A DNA stretch of 64,000 nt from Verrucomicrobiota bacterium (lineage in GTDB: Bacteria > Verrucomicrobiota > Verrucomicrobiia > Opitutales > Opitutaceae), in the NCBI GenBank assembly GCA_023457715.1, contig JAEWKR010000023.1:1-64000 (forward strand). The letters are read 5' to 3'. Shown in pieces: positions 48,011 through 57,597 of this stretch. The position numbers and the translations under genes were made by a program. The notes beneath the pieces were generated by a model. It saw nothing but the letters and a program-made list of their open reading frames with translations. It was not told the DNA's origin and made no database searches. Within the stretch, counting starts at the first letter, position 1. Every line of letters begins with the position of its first letter.

Positions 48011-49012
48011 TCAGCGTTTCAACACCGGCTCCCGCGTCACCAGCGTCGGCATGTCCCGGGAGGGCAGCACGGCGCCCGGTGCCACGGGAAACCCGCGCAG
48101 GAATTCGGCGGCTTCGAGCATGCGGCCTCCCGGTCGCTGCAAGCGACGGAGCCGCAGCACCCCCTGGCCGGTTGTGACTAGCAGACCTGCAGGATCGGCG
48201 CCCAGCACGGTGCCTGCAGCTGCCCCGGCCGGCGTTTCGGCGGTCCCGACGTCGGCCAGCCCGAGCTTCACGGGCTGACCCAGCACGGACACGCTGCAGC
48301 CCGGCCAAGGAAACAGTCCGTTGATGCGCGCGGCCAGCACGGACGCGGGCTGATGGAAGTCGAGGGTGCCATCCTCCTTCTGCAGCTTCCGGCAGAAGCT
48401 CACCTCGCCTTCGTCCTGATCGGCAAACGTCAGCGTCCCGCCGGCCAGCCGCGGAAGTGTCCGAGCCACGAGCGGGACGCAGGCGCCGGCGAGTTTCCGC
48501 TCCACGTCGAGCGCAGTGTCGAGTGGATCGATCGAAACGCGCTCCATGTCCGCAACCGGGCCGGCGTCGAGCTTGCGCACGATCCGCATCAAGGAAACGC
48601 CCGTCGCGCGCTCTCCGTTGGCAATGGCGGTCTGGATCGGCGACGCGCCCCGATACCTGGGCAGGAGCGAGGTGTGCAGATTGAGGGTGCCGAGCCGCGG
48701 CGTGCCGATGAAGTCGTCACGCAGGATGTGCCCGTACGCCATGACGAGCGCGACATCGGGCGCGATTTCCGCGAACTGCCCGCGCACCTCGGGCGTCAGC
48801 TTCTCCGGTTGCAACACCGGCAGACCACGCTCGAGCGCCCACGCTTTGATGCCATTGGCGGCGACTTTTTGTCCACGCCCGGTCGGTCGATCAGGCTGGG
48901 TCAACACCGCCACGATCGTGGCCACGCTGCTGCCCTCGCCGCCGAGCCAGTTGAGCAGCGGAAGCGCGATGGGATCGGACCCGAGAAATACGAGGCGGAG
49001 CGGGGGCGGCAT
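48011..49012 (-). CDS. fmt: Methionyl-tRNA formyltransferase
   Basis: Fmt formylates initiator Met-tRNA. The 333-residue protein has RLVFLGSDPIALPLLNWL, the formyl-donor motif region VMAYGHILRDDFIGTPRLG with LNLHTSLLPRYRGASPIQ (catalytic Asn/His), and the C-terminal OB-like domain with RINGLFPWPGCSV. It is complete. The stop codon lies in a GTTTCAGC-like octamer pair. The start abuts a TTTATGA-type palindrome. Confidence 0.95.
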   Translation of the reverse strand: MPPPLRLVFLGSDPIALPLLNWLGGEGSSVATIVAVLTQPDRPTGRGQKVAANGIKAWALERGLPVLQPEKLTPEVRGQFAEIAPDVALVMAYGHILRDDFIGTPRLGTLNLHTSLLPRYRGASPIQTAIANGERATGVSLMRIVRKLDAGPVADMERVSIDPLDTALDVERKLAGACVPLVARTLPRLAGGTLTFADQDEGEVSFCRKLQKEDGTLDFHQPASVLAARINGLFPWPGCSVSVLGQPVKLGLADVGTAETPAGAAAGTVLGADPAGLLVTTGQGVLRLRRLQRPGGRMLEAAEFLRGFPVAPGAVLPSRDMPTLVTREPVLKR

Positions 49013-49185
49013 TTACGATCTATGATTTATGATTGATGATTTACGATTTATGATTTGTATTTTGACTACGATCCATGGTGGGTCGGACGGCACCGGCCGC
49101 GCGGTTTACCGACGTGGTCGTCCGGGCGCCGCAGGTCGAGGGACCTGCCCAAATCATAAATCACAAATCATAAATCATAAATCGC
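49013..49185. repeat. Palindrome with (GATTTAT)n heptamer arms
   Basis: The left arm (49013-49055) is six degenerate GATTTAT/GATTTAC units and the right arm (49151-49184) is the inverted ATAAATC series. The spacer is unrelated GC-rich DNA. It fills the whole gap between fmt and der; der's stop codon lies 5 bp beyond the right arm. Confidence 0.94.
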
Positions 49186-49189
49186 CCCC

Positions 49190-50692
49190 CTAGTCTTCCG
49201 CCACCTCGCCGCCTTCGGCCTGCTTCCAGCGCGGCGTCGGCTTGTCCTCCGGGGCGTTCCGGGCTCCGCCGCCCTTGCCGATGGGGCCGGCGCCGAAGGC
49301 GGGCTTCTCCTTGCCCACGAGTTCAAAGTAGATCGGGCACCCGCGCAGATCGAACTCCTCCACCACCCCGGCTTCGAGGTACCGCCGGTAGCTTTCAGTG
49401 AGCTTCTCCTCGCGGTTGCAGAACAACTTGATCCGGAAGGGCCGCACCCCGGTCTGGGTCGAATAGTAGATGCGGAAGCGTCGGCCGCCGATGTGCGGCG
49501 GGGGGTTGCGGTCGGTCAGATACGCCAGCAGCTGATTCAGCTTCGCGGTGGGAATCTTCTTGTCGAGGGTGCGGTTCAGCTTCACCGCCGCATTCAGCAT
49601 CCGGTCGATTTCGTATCCACTCATGGCGGACACAAAGATCACGGGCGAGCCGGGCGTGAAGAACAGGCGCTCGAACAGGGCCTTCTCGTACTTCTCGCGG
49701 TAGTCGCGCTCGCTCTTGTAGGGCTCGAACCCGCCCTGCTGCTTGAACGCCTTCTGCACCAGGTCCCATTTGTTGACCACGATCACGATCGGCTTGCCCT
49801 CCTTGATCGCCTCGCCGGCGATCGCCTTGTCCTGCTGGGTCACGCCCTCCATCGCATCGAGCACCAGGAACACCACGTCGGTGTTCTTGATCGCATCGAG
49901 CGAACGCAGCCGGGAGAAGTATTCGACCGGCGACGCCAGCTTGGTGGCGGCCTTGATGCCCGCCGTGTCGATCAGCTTGAAGGGATACAGCTGGCCGTCG
50001 CGGCCCTCGAACTGGAAATCAAGTTCGATCGCATCGCGCGTCGTTCCCGGCACGTCGCTCACGATCAGCCGGTCGCTCTTCAACAGCCGGTTGCTCAGCG
50101 AGGACTTGCCGACGTTCGGCCGGCCGATGAAGCAGATGGAAAGCGGTTGATTGCGATCGCGAACCGCCTCGGGGGTCTCGTCGACCGGCCCCAGTTCCGC
50201 GAGAATGGCGGCGCGCAGGTCCGATTCGCCGCGCCCATGTTCCGCCGAGACGCGCAGCGGGTCGCCCAGACCCAGCCGGTACGCCTCATCCAGGGCAATC
50301 TTGTCGTCGTCGAAGTCCGCCTTGTTCACGAGGAGCCGGACTTTCTTCCGGCTCTTGCGCAGCATCTGCGCGATGCGTTCGTCGAGGGCCGACAGGCCGC
50401 TCAGCCCGTCAACGACGAACAGAATCAGCGAGGCGGTCGCAATCGCGAAATCCACCTGCTGTTCCGACGCCTTCGTCAGCGCGGCGGGCGTGTCCTTGCC
50501 GTTGTAGCCGATGCCTCCCGTATCCAGGAGCGTGAACTGACCCTCCGCGATTTCGGTCGAGATGACGTCCCGCGTCACGCCGGGCTGGTCGTGGACGATG
50601 GAGATGCGCCGGCGCGCCAGCCGGTTGAACAGCCGGCTTTTGCCCACGTTCGGGCGGCCAACAATGGCGACAATACGGGGAGCGGAAGACAT
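49190..50692 (-). CDS. der: Ribosome-associated GTPase Der (EngA)
   Basis: Der is an essential double GTPase for 50S subunit maturation. The 500-residue protein has G1 of the first domain in IVGRPNVGKSRLFNRL near 8-23, DTGGIGYNG, NKAD, a second G1 in FIGRPNVGKSSLSNRLL near 190, DTAGI and NKWD, then a KH-like domain (RNPPPHIGGRRFRIYYSTQT). The C-terminal tail is extended with Gly/Lys/Pro. The ATG at MSSAPRIVAIVG is used; the upstream in-frame sequence is translated repeat. Confidence 0.96.
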   Translation of the reverse strand: MSSAPRIVAIVGRPNVGKSRLFNRLARRRISIVHDQPGVTRDVISTEIAEGQFTLLDTGGIGYNGKDTPAALTKASEQQVDFAIATASLILFVVDGLSGLSALDERIAQMLRKSRKKVRLLVNKADFDDDKIALDEAYRLGLGDPLRVSAEHGRGESDLRAAILAELGPVDETPEAVRDRNQPLSICFIGRPNVGKSSLSNRLLKSDRLIVSDVPGTTRDAIELDFQFEGRDGQLYPFKLIDTAGIKAATKLASPVEYFSRLRSLDAIKNTDVVFLVLDAMEGVTQQDKAIAGEAIKEGKPIVIVVNKWDLVQKAFKQQGGFEPYKSERDYREKYEKALFERLFFTPGSPVIFVSAMSGYEIDRMLNAAVKLNRTLDKKIPTAKLNQLLAYLTDRNPPPHIGGRRFRIYYSTQTGVRPFRIKLFCNREEKLTESYRRYLEAGVVEEFDLRGCPIYFELVGKEKPAFGAGPIGKGGGARNAPEDKPTPRWKQAEGGEVAED

Positions 50693-51025
50693 CAGGCTGT
50701 AAGCGGTAGGCGATAAGCGGTAGGCTTCAAGCCGGGAAGCTTTAGCCGGAACCATGCAGACGGATTAACCACGAATGCACACGAATGAACACGAATAGGA
50801 GAGGAAACGCGAATGCAGCCCGTCCGTGGTCCCGCTCACTGTTTTGTGCCTGCGCGGAAGTGCTGATTTTCCCAGGTCTTCATTCGTGTCGATTCGTGTC
50901 CATTCGTGGTTAACTGAATCGTTCCGGTTTCGGCGTTAGGCTCTAAGCGGTAGGTGGAAGCAACGGGCCGAAGGCCCGCCGCTTACTGCCTATCGCTTAC
51001 CGCCTACCGCGTATCGCTTACCGCT
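50693..51025. repeat. Nested palindromes: TAAGCGGTAGGC arms around CACGAATG arms
   Basis: Outer arms are 50699-50727 (GTAAGCGGTAGGCGATAAGC then GGTAGGC) and 50990-51025 (inverted CTATCGCTTACCGCCTACCG). Inner arms are 50766-50797 and 50879-50914, the same family as 33176-33304. A third small stem GGGCC-GAA-GGCCC lies near 50965-50977. The outer right arm contains the stop codon of the downstream aminotransferase gene. Apart from repeats I see no gene. Confidence 0.93.
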
Positions 51026-52202
51026 TGGCGTTTCCCGCCACGAACCGCTCCACGCGGTCGCAGGCTTCGATGATCTGGTCGTAGGCAGTGGCGAAACAGG
51101 CGCGCACGTGGCCGCGGCCGTTCTCACCGAAGGCGACTCCGGGCACGACGGCCACCTTCTGCTGCTGCAGAAGACCGACGGCGAACTCGTTCTCGGTCAG
51201 CCCGGTGGCGCGCACATCGGGGAAGGCGTAGAACGATCCCCGGGGGAGATGGCAGGTGAGCCCGACCTCGTTGAACCGGCGAACGATGAGGTCGCGACGA
51301 CGGTGATACTGTTCCCGCATCTTCAGCACATTGTCCCACCCATGCTTGAGCGCCTCCAGCGCGCCCTCCTGGGCGATGATCGAGGCGCACATCATGGCAT
51401 ATTGGTGCACCTTCATCATGGCATCGATCAGCACGGCCGGACCGCAGGCATAGCCGATGCGCCATCCGGTCATCGCAAAGGCCTTCGAAAAGCCATGCAG
51501 GAAGATCGTGCGCTCGGCCATCCCGGGAAAGGTCGCAATGCTGGTGTGCGTGCCCTCGAAGGTCAGTTCGGAATAGATCTCGTCGCTCAGGACCAGGAGA
51601 TCCTTCTCGCGGCAGAACTCCGCGATCTTCTCGAGTTGTTCGCGCGAACAGGTGCCGCCCGTCGGGTTGCACGGCAGATTGAGCATCAGGATCTTGGCGC
51701 CTGGCTGCCACGCCGCCCGCAGCGCCTCAGCCGTGAGCGCGAAATTGTCCTTGGCATACGTGGGCACGGCGATGCCGACCCCATGGACCAGCGTCACGCT
51801 CGGATGATAGCTGACGTAACAGGGCTGATGGAACATCACCTTGTCGCCGGGATTGCAGAAGGCACGGAAGCAGAGGTCCAGTGCCTCACTTACGCCCACG
51901 GTGACAATCACCTGGTCGTCGGGCCGGTAGCTCACGCCAAAGTGGCGTTCCACATAGGTCGAGATCTCCTTCCGGAGTTCCAGCAGGCCGAGATTCGAGG
52001 TGTAGTACGTCCGGCCTTTCTCCAGCGCATAAATCGCCGCCTCGCGCACATGCCAGGGGGTGACGAAATCGGGTTCGCCGACGCCCAGCGAGATGACGTC
52101 CTGCCCCTTCATCTTCGCGACGAGTTCGAAAAAGTCGCGGATGCCGCTCTTCGGCAGCGTGGACACGTGTCCCGCCACCCATCGTTTCGGATCGGTGCTC
52201 AT
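51018..52202 (-). CDS. Pyridoxal-phosphate aminotransferase (class I/II)
   Basis: The 394-residue protein has ISLGVGEPDFVTPWHVREAA, TYYTSNLGLLELRKEI, MLNLPCNPTGGTCS, DEIYSELTFEGTH and PLP-Lys in [19 protein letters not shown] near 235. The C-terminal carboxylate-binding Arg is in VRACFATAYDQ. The N-terminus (RWVAGHVSTLPKSGIRDFFE) is like proteins annotated PatA or aromatic aminotransferase. It is paired 21 nt downstream of an Lrp-type regulator, a frequent arrangement. The preferred substrate is unknown. The TAA stop is part of a repeat. Confidence 0.92.
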   Translation of the reverse strand: MSTDPKRWVAGHVSTLPKSGIRDFFELVAKMKGQDVISLGVGEPDFVTPWHVREAAIYALEKGRTYYTSNLGLLELRKEISTYVERHFGVSYRPDDQVIVTVGVSEALDLCFRAFCNPGDKVMFHQPCYVSYHPSVTLVHGVGIAVPTYAKDNFALTAEALRAAWQPGAKILMLNLPCNPTGGTCSREQLEKIAEFCREKDLLVLSDEIYSELTFEGTHTSIATFPGMAERTIFLHGFSKAFAMTGWRIGYACGPAVLIDAMMKVHQYAMMCASIIAQEGALEALKHGWDNVLKMREQYHRRRDLIVRRFNEVGLTCHLPRGSFYAFPDVRATGLTENEFAVGLLQQQKVAVVPGVAFGENGRGHVRACFATAYDQIIEACDRVERFVAGNAKR

Positions 52203-52223
52203 GGTGTGTGGGTGAGCAGCGCG

Positions 52224-52712
52224 TCAGGGTGCAACCGCCTGTCGGGTGGAAGGCGTCTCACCGTCCTCCATCAGGAAGCCCTGCTCCTTGTAGCACCGGA
52301 GCATGAAATGCGTGGACGTCGAGAGCACGCCCTCGATCGTCGAAAGTTTTTCCGAGACAAAGGAGGCGACTTTCTGCAGCGAGCCGCCCTTCACGAAGAC
52401 CAGCAGGTCGTACCCGCCGGACATCAGGAAGCAGGACTCGACCTCGTCGAAACGGCTGATCCGCTCCGCGTGCCGGTTGAAACCGCCGCCACGTTCCGGC
52501 GTGATCCGCACTTCAATGACCGCCCGGACCGCTGCCCCGGCGGCGGCCTCGCGGGAAAGATCGAGCACCGGACGCCAGCCGAGGAAGATTTTGTCCTTCT
52601 TCAACTGTTCCAGATGCTGATTAACCTCCGCTTCGGACAGACCCGCGACCTTGGCCATCTGGCCGGTCGTGAGGCTGCCGCCGTCGATCAAGAGCTGCAG
52701 AACAGGGTTCAT
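52224..52712 (-). CDS. Lrp/AsnC-family transcriptional regulator
   Basis: The 162-residue protein has an N-terminal winged helix (LTTGQMAKVAGLSEAEVNQH) and a C-terminal RAM/ligand domain (GAAVRAVIEVRITPE, SCFLMSGGYDLLVFVKGGSL). Such regulators usually sense amino acids and often control adjacent aminotransferase genes. The start chosen, MNPVLQLLIDGG, places the HTH at a typical distance. It probably regulates itself and the downstream aminotransferase (inference). Confidence 0.88.
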   Translation of the reverse strand: MNPVLQLLIDGGSLTTGQMAKVAGLSEAEVNQHLEQLKKDKIFLGWRPVLDLSREAAAGAAVRAVIEVRITPERGGGFNRHAERISRFDEVESCFLMSGGYDLLVFVKGGSLQKVASFVSEKLSTIEGVLSTSTHFMLRCYKEQGFLMEDGETPSTRQAVAP

Positions 52713-52816
52713 AGGGACGGTCGTTATCCGGCATGCCCCCACGGTTGACGAGGACGAAATAGGTCATCACCCCGCAGTGGGTCACGCGGCGGGGAAGAAC
52801 ACTTTTACCGCAAATC

Positions 52817-52826
52817 GACTTAAGTC
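52817..52826. promoter_or_regulatory. Palindrome GACTTAAGTC upstream of a receiver gene
   Basis: This perfect 10-bp palindrome lies between the divergent Lrp-type and receiver-domain genes, 45 bp from the latter's start, in a locally AT-rich patch. It could be an operator. No sigma-factor boxes can be assigned reliably. Confidence 0.3.
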
Positions 52827-52870
52827 TTTTCCCCGATGTCCGATCTAGGGGGCAATCCTCAGATCTATCT

Positions 52871-53266
52871 ATGCGGATCCTCGTAGTCGACGATGACGAT
52901 GCCTGCCGTTTCATGCTCCGGGACGCGCTCACGACGGTCGTGGCCCGGGAGGACGTGACGTTTGCCAGCGATGGCGACGAGGCCTGGTGGATCCTGACCG
53001 ATCCGGACCGCTACTTCGACATGCTGATCCTGGACATCGCGATGCCTCGCGTTAACGGGCTGGCGGTCCTGGCGCGTATCCGGCAGCATCCGCGACTGGC
53101 CGGCCTGCCCATCATCCTTTGCACCGGCACGAGCACCCGTCAGACCGTGACCGAGGCCGTGCGCCACAATGTCATTTCCTACGTGGTGAAGCCCTTCTCC
53201 CCTGCCGCCATCGTGCAGAAGGTGGAGGAAGTCATGGTCCAGATGAAGACCGGCGCGCGGTTTTGA
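52871..53266 (+). CDS. Single-domain response regulator
   Basis: The 131-residue receiver domain has MRILVVDDDDACRFMLRDAL, acceptor Asp in MLILDIAMPRVNG near 56, Thr in IILCTGTST and Lys in YVVKPFSP. All phosphorylation residues are present and no output domain exists. No kinase lies nearby. It is the fifth receiver-type gene in the window outside cheB. It stands between the divergent Lrp-type gene and ffh. Confidence 0.88.
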   Translation: MRILVVDDDDACRFMLRDALTTVVAREDVTFASDGDEAWWILTDPDRYFDMLILDIAMPRVNGLAVLARIRQHPRLAGLPIILCTGTSTRQTVTEAVRHNVISYVVKPFSPAAIVQKVEEVMVQMKTGARF

Positions 53267-53276
53267 GGAGGTCAGG

Positions 53277-53400
53277 GCGTAAGGGCGTAAGGGAATGAGG
53301 GATTGAGGGAGTAAGGGAATGAGGGGTTGGGGGCATGGAGCCTCCCGTAACGCCGGCTTCAGCCGGTAACCCGCCCCTCTCTCACTCCCTCCTCCAACAG
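53277..53400. repeat. GGGAATGA/GGGATTGA arrays and small palindromes before ffh
   Basis: GTAAGGGC, GGGAATGA, GGGATTGA and GGGAGTAA units run from 53277 to 53334, starting 11 bp after the receiver stop codon. A hairpin GTAACGCCGGCT-TCAGCCGGTAAC sits at 53347-53370, and a partial inverted arm (CTCTCTCACTCCCTCCTCC) follows. The same unit forms a full palindrome at 63313-63486. Confidence 0.85.
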
Positions 53401-53439
53401 TTGCTTCGCGCGTTAAATTGCGCCAACGGTGTCGGCTTC

Positions 53440-54783
53440 ATGTTCGAAAACCTCACCGACAAACTGGGTCAGGCGCTGCGCAATCTTCGCGGCGTCGGGA
53501 AGCTCTCCGAAGAAAACATGCAGGAGACGCTCAAGGAAGTGCGTACCGCCCTGCTCGGAGCGGACGTCCACTTCAAGGTGGCACGCGAATTTGTCGACCG
53601 GGTGCAGCAGCAGGTCGTCGGGCAGGAGGTGCTCAAGGGCGTTTCCCCCGGCCAGCAGATCGTAAAGATCATCCATGACGAGCTGGTCAAGCTGTTGGGC
53701 GAAGGCGCCACGAACCTCTCCGGGGCGCGCCCGCTCAAGATCATGATGGTCGGCCTCCACGGCTCCGGCAAGACGACCTCCAGCGCCAAGCTGGGCCGCC
53801 TGCTGAAGAAGCGCGGCTATCGTCCCTTCGTCGTCGGCGCCGACATTTATCGGCCGGCCGCCATCGACCAGCTCGAGATTCTGGCGAAGCAGGAGGAACT
53901 CGGGTTCTACTCCGACCGGGAGTCGAAGGACGTGCCGGCCATCGGCGCTCGGGCGTTGGCGGAAGCGCAGGCCGCCACGGCCGACTGCATCATTTTCGAC
54001 ACCGCCGGCCGACTCCAGATCGACGCAGGATTGATCGAGGAAGTGAAGCGATTGCGTGAGCGGGTCCAGCCGGACGAAGTGCTGCTCGTCGCGGACGGCG
54101 CGCTGGGTCAGGAGGCGGTCAACGTGGCCAGGACCTTCCACGAAGCGTTGCAGCTGACCGGCCTGATCCTGACCAAGCTCGACGGCGACACGCGCGGCGG
54201 CGCCGCGCTGTCGATCAAGTCGGTCACGGGCGTTCCGATCAAGTTCATCGGCACCGGCGAAAAGACGGCGGACTTCGAGACCTTCCATCCGGATCGCCTC
54301 GCCTCACGCATCCTCGGCATGGGCGACGTCGTGTCGCTGGTTGAAAAGGCGCAGGAGACGATGGACCAGAAGGAGGCCGAGAAGATGGCCGAAAAGCTCC
54401 GGAAGGCGGAGTTCGACCTCGAGGACTTCCTGGCCCAGCTGCAACAGGTGAAGAAACTCGGTTCCATGCAGAGCATCATGAAGATGATGCCAGGCATGGG
54501 CTCGATGGAGCTGCCGGAGGGCGCCGATAAACAGATGGACCGCACGGAGGCCATCATCCGCTCAATGACCCCGCAGGAGCGGCACCGTCCCGACATCCTC
54601 AACGGCAGCCGCCGCCAGCGGATCGCCAATGGCGCCGGGGTGAAGATCGTCGAGGTGAACCAGCTGCTGAAGCAGTTCCAGCAGATGCAGAAGATGATGA
54701 AGATGATGAAGGGTGGCGGCGCGAAAAAGATGATGCGCCAGATGGAAGCCATGCGCGGCAAGGGCGGCTTCCCGGGAATGTAG
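53440..54783 (+). CDS. ffh: Signal recognition particle protein Ffh
   Basis: Ffh binds SRP RNA and signal peptides and, with FtsY, targets membrane proteins. The 447-residue protein has the N domain ([20 protein letters not shown]), the G domain with P-loop [15 protein letters not shown] near 109-122, DTAGRLQID and [10 protein letters not shown], and a Met-rich M domain ending [20 protein letters not shown]. The ATG at MFENLTDKL is used; a frame upstream only translates array sequence. The usual neighbour rpsP is not downstream; an MBOAT gene follows. Confidence 0.97.
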   Translation: MFENLTDKLGQALRNLRGVGKLSEENMQETLKEVRTALLGADVHFKVAREFVDRVQQQVVGQEVLKGVSPGQQIVKIIHDELVKLLGEGATNLSGARPLKIMMVGLHGSGKTTSSAKLGRLLKKRGYRPFVVGADIYRPAAIDQLEILAKQEELGFYSDRESKDVPAIGARALAEAQAATADCIIFDTAGRLQIDAGLIEEVKRLRERVQPDEVLLVADGALGQEAVNVARTFHEALQLTGLILTKLDGDTRGGAALSIKSVTGVPIKFIGTGEKTADFETFHPDRLASRILGMGDVVSLVEKAQETMDQKEAEKMAEKLRKAEFDLEDFLAQLQQVKKLGSMQSIMKMMPGMGSMELPEGADKQMDRTEAIIRSMTPQERHRPDILNGSRRQRIANGAGVKIVEVNQLLKQFQQMQKMMKMMKGGGAKKMMRQMEAMRGKGGFPGM

Positions 54784-54988
54784 GCGGGAGTGGGGGGTTT
54801 GGTTTTGGGTTTTGGGTTTTGGGTTTTGGGTTCGCCGCAGCGCCGGTTTCAGCGTTTCAGCTTTTCAGCTTTTCAGCGTTTCCGCGTTTCCGCCTTCCCC
54901 GGCTGGGCCGAACGGCCACCCGGACTTCGCCTCGCGGCCCAGAGCCAACGGCGTGCGATTGCTGCATAATGGGTGCTTTCCCACACCC
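54784..54988. repeat. (GGGTTTT)n and (GTTTCAGC)n arrays after ffh
   Basis: Array one (about 54797-54832) has five GGGTTTT/GGTTTT heptamers as at 38618. Array two (about 54846-54893) has GTTTCAGC/TTTTCAGC/GTTTCCGC octamers as at 39695. They begin 13 bp after the ffh stop codon. The remaining 54894-54988 is GC-rich with no gene seen. Confidence 0.9.
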
Positions 54989-56410
54989 ATGTTGTTCAAC
55001 TCACTCACCTTCGTTGTATTCTTCGGCCTCGTGGTCGGCGGATACTGGACGCTGCGATCGTGGGAGCTTCGCAAGAATCTCCTGCTGGTCGCCAGCTACG
55101 TGTTCTACGGCACGTGGAACCCGCCCTTCGCGGCGCTGCTGTTCGCCACGACCGCGCTCGACTTCTATCTCGGCGCCCGGATCGCGCAGGCCGGCACCCC
55201 CGGCCGGCGCAAGACGTGGCTCGTCGCCAGCCTGATCTCGAACCTGAGCATGCTCGGGTTCTTCAAGTACGGAAACTTCCTGCTCGAGAACACCAAGCTG
55301 CTGCTCGCACAGATCGGAATCCTCTACCAGCCGCCGCACCTCGACCTCTTCCTGCCCATCGGGATCTCCTTCTACACGTTCCACTCGCTCTCGTACACGC
55401 TCGACGTGTATCGCGGCACCACGCAGCCCACGCGCTCGCTGCGCGACTTCACCCTCGCCGTCTCGTTCTTCCCGCAGCTCGTCGCCGGCCCCATCGTGCG
55501 CGCGGCCGACTTCCTGCCCCAGGCGGCGCAACCTCCGGCGTGGAGCACGAGCCGGTTCATCTGGGGTCTGCTGCTGATGACGCTTGGACTCTTCGAAAAG
55601 ACCGTGCTGGCGGACACCCTGCTGTCCGGCGCTTCGGACAAGGTCTTTGCCTACGGCGGTCCGCTGGTCGGACTCGACGCGTGGACCGGGGTCCTGGCCT
55701 TTTCAGGACAGATCTTCTTCGACTTCGCCGGCTACTCGACGTGCGCCATCGGCGCAGCGCTGTGCCTCGGCTTTCATCTGCGCGACAACTTCCGCTTCCC
55801 CTACGCCGCGATCGGTTTCTCCGATTTCTGGCGCCGGTGGCACATCTCGCTTTCGACCTTCCTGCGCGACTACCTCTACATTCCGCTCGGGGGCAACCGC
55901 GCGGGTGTCGTCCGCGCCGCATTGAACCTGATGATCGTGATGTTCATCGGCGGTCTCTGGCACGGCGCCGCGTGGACCTTTGTGGCCTGGGGCGTCCTGC
56001 ACGGCCTCTGCCTCGTGGTCGAGCGCATCCTCCGGGCCACGTTTAAAACCGCCGGTTGGACGCAGTCCGGCGCCGCCCAACTGATCTTCGGCGCCGCCAC
56101 GTTCGTGGTCGTGTGCGTGACCTGGGTCTTCTTCCGCGCGACGGATTTTTCCACCGCGCTACGTCTGCTCGGCGCGATGGCGGGGATCCTCCCGCGCGGC
56201 GACGCCATCCTCCCTACGCGCGAAATCCTCCAGGTTCTGCTCGTGACCGCCGGCCTCATCGGCGCTCACGCGCTCCTGCGCAACACGTCCATGGAAGCCG
56301 TCGTGGCGAAGGCCCCCCGCTGGGCTCTCGCCGGCACGTGGACCCTCATGCTCTGCGGCATCATTCTCACCCAAGGTAACGGCAATGCATTCATCTACTT
56401 CCAATTTTGA
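54989..56410 (+). CDS. MBOAT-family O-acyltransferase (AlgI-like)
   Basis: The 473-residue membrane protein has about 11 predicted helices and the MBOAT hallmarks: LPIGISFYTFHSLSYTLDVY near 115-134, FRRWHISLSTFLRDYLYIPL with the first conserved His near 283, and GGLWHGAAWTFVAWGVLHGL with the catalytic His near 324. It should transfer acyl groups (commonly acetyl) across the membrane to an exopolysaccharide or another envelope polymer. The start MLFNSLTFVVFFG is used; upstream frame is array. It overlaps the next gene by 26 nt, indicating a two-gene unit. Confidence 0.92.
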   Translation: MLFNSLTFVVFFGLVVGGYWTLRSWELRKNLLLVASYVFYGTWNPPFAALLFATTALDFYLGARIAQAGTPGRRKTWLVASLISNLSMLGFFKYGNFLLENTKLLLAQIGILYQPPHLDLFLPIGISFYTFHSLSYTLDVYRGTTQPTRSLRDFTLAVSFFPQLVAGPIVRAADFLPQAAQPPAWSTSRFIWGLLLMTLGLFEKTVLADTLLSGASDKVFAYGGPLVGLDAWTGVLAFSGQIFFDFAGYSTCAIGAALCLGFHLRDNFRFPYAAIGFSDFWRRWHISLSTFLRDYLYIPLGGNRAGVVRAALNLMIVMFIGGLWHGAAWTFVAWGVLHGLCLVVERILRATFKTAGWTQSGAAQLIFGAATFVVVCVTWVFFRATDFSTALRLLGAMAGILPRGDAILPTREILQVLLVTAGLIGAHALLRNTSMEAVVAKAPRWALAGTWTLMLCGIILTQGNGNAFIYFQF

Positions 56411-57503
56411 TTTCGAGCGCGTGGTTCCCCACGTGCCCTGGCGCGGCTTGTTGGTCGCGGTCACCCTGCTCACGACGGCGGCAGTCGCCGGATGGGAAGC
56501 CCTCGCGCGCTCGCGCGGGTATCAACCCTCACTGGACGACACGCCGGACCTGTGGGCTGAACAACGCGCGTCGGTGCGTCCCGACTCGCTCGTACTGCTG
56601 GGCACCTCCCGCATGCTCTTCGATATCGATCTCGACGTGCTCGAACGGGGCCTCGGCCAACGGCCGGTGCAACTGTCGATCGTGGGGAGTTCGCCCTTCC
56701 CGGTCCTCGCGGATCTCGCGGCCGACGAGGGCTTCCGTGGGACCGTGCTGCTGGACATCGTTCCGCTCATGTACCTCGCGCCCGCGGGCCCGCCGGTGGA
56801 GGCCTCGCAAAAGGCGGTGCAGCGCTACCACACCTGGAACCACGCGCAGCGCTGGAGTCATCACCTGGGGAAGCCGCTCGAACGGAGCCTCGCCTTCATC
56901 AACCAGGAAGACCTCACGCTGGCGAAGCTGCTCGAGCGGTTGCCGATTCCCAATCGCGCCGAGGCGCAGATCGCGCCGGCCCTGCCGCCGTACTTCTATA
57001 GCCTGGACGCTCACCGTCGGGCGCGGATGACCGCGGAAGCGGCCACGATCGGTCACCCCCTGCAGCAGCGGATCACGGCCGGCTGGCTCTCGTTGTTCGC
57101 TGCGCCGCCGCCGCCCTCCTTCATCCCGCCGGACGCATTCCAGCAGATGATCGGTCAGGCGCTGGAGGCGCGGTTCAACCAGACCGCCGAGCACATCGAG
57201 CGGATACGGGCCCGCGGCGGAAAGGTCGTCTTCCTCCGCCTGCCCGTGACCGGGCCGCTGGTCGACCGTGAGGAGCAGCTTGCGCCGCGTGCGGTCACGT
57301 GGGACCGGCTCGTGCGCGAGAATGCCGTACCGGCCATCCATTTCCAGGATCACCCGGAACTCAGTGCGTTTACGTGCCCCGAATGGTCTCACCTCTCGGC
57401 TGACGACTCGGTCGAGTTCACCCGCCGGCTCGTGCCGCATCTGAACACCGCGTTGAACGGCCGGCCGGTGCTGACCGCCTCGGCCGCACCCCGGGCCGAG
57501 TGA
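56385..57503 (+). CDS. SGNH-like membrane-anchored protein, MBOAT partner
   Basis: The 372-residue protein has an N-terminal membrane helix (about 19-41, LLVAVTLLTTAAVAGWEALA) and a periplasmic domain. LVLLGTSRMLFDIDLDVLER resembles block I of SGNH/GDSL proteins (GxSR), RGGKVVFLRLPV a middle strand and CPEWSHLSADDSVEFTRRL the D/H end block. In AlgI systems a periplasmic SGNH partner completes O-acetylation, so this fits the role. The catalytic Ser is in GTSRM and the His in SHLS. The assignment is by motif and context. Confidence 0.7.
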   Translation: MHSSTSNFDFERVVPHVPWRGLLVAVTLLTTAAVAGWEALARSRGYQPSLDDTPDLWAEQRASVRPDSLVLLGTSRMLFDIDLDVLERGLGQRPVQLSIVGSSPFPVLADLAADEGFRGTVLLDIVPLMYLAPAGPPVEASQKAVQRYHTWNHAQRWSHHLGKPLERSLAFINQEDLTLAKLLERLPIPNRAEAQIAPALPPYFYSLDAHRRARMTAEAATIGHPLQQRITAGWLSLFAAPPPPSFIPPDAFQQMIGQALEARFNQTAEHIERIRARGGKVVFLRLPVTGPLVDREEQLAPRAVTWDRLVRENAVPAIHFQDHPELSAFTCPEWSHLSADDSVEFTRRLVPHLNTALNGRPVLTASAAPRAE

Positions 57504-57525
57504 CGCACGGAGCCGCATCAATCGC

Positions 57526-57562
57526 ACCGGCGGGCTGAAGCACCGGAGCTAGCCGGTATCCG
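57526..57562. repeat. GGCTGAAGC element, partial copy 3
   Basis: GCACCGGCGGGCTGAAGCAC, then CGGAGCTAGCC, matches the left arm of the element at 30400 and 39625, but the right arm is missing. Confidence 0.7.
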
Positions 57563-57597
57563 TTTCCGATCCAATTCTTACAGGAGGAAACGGAGAG

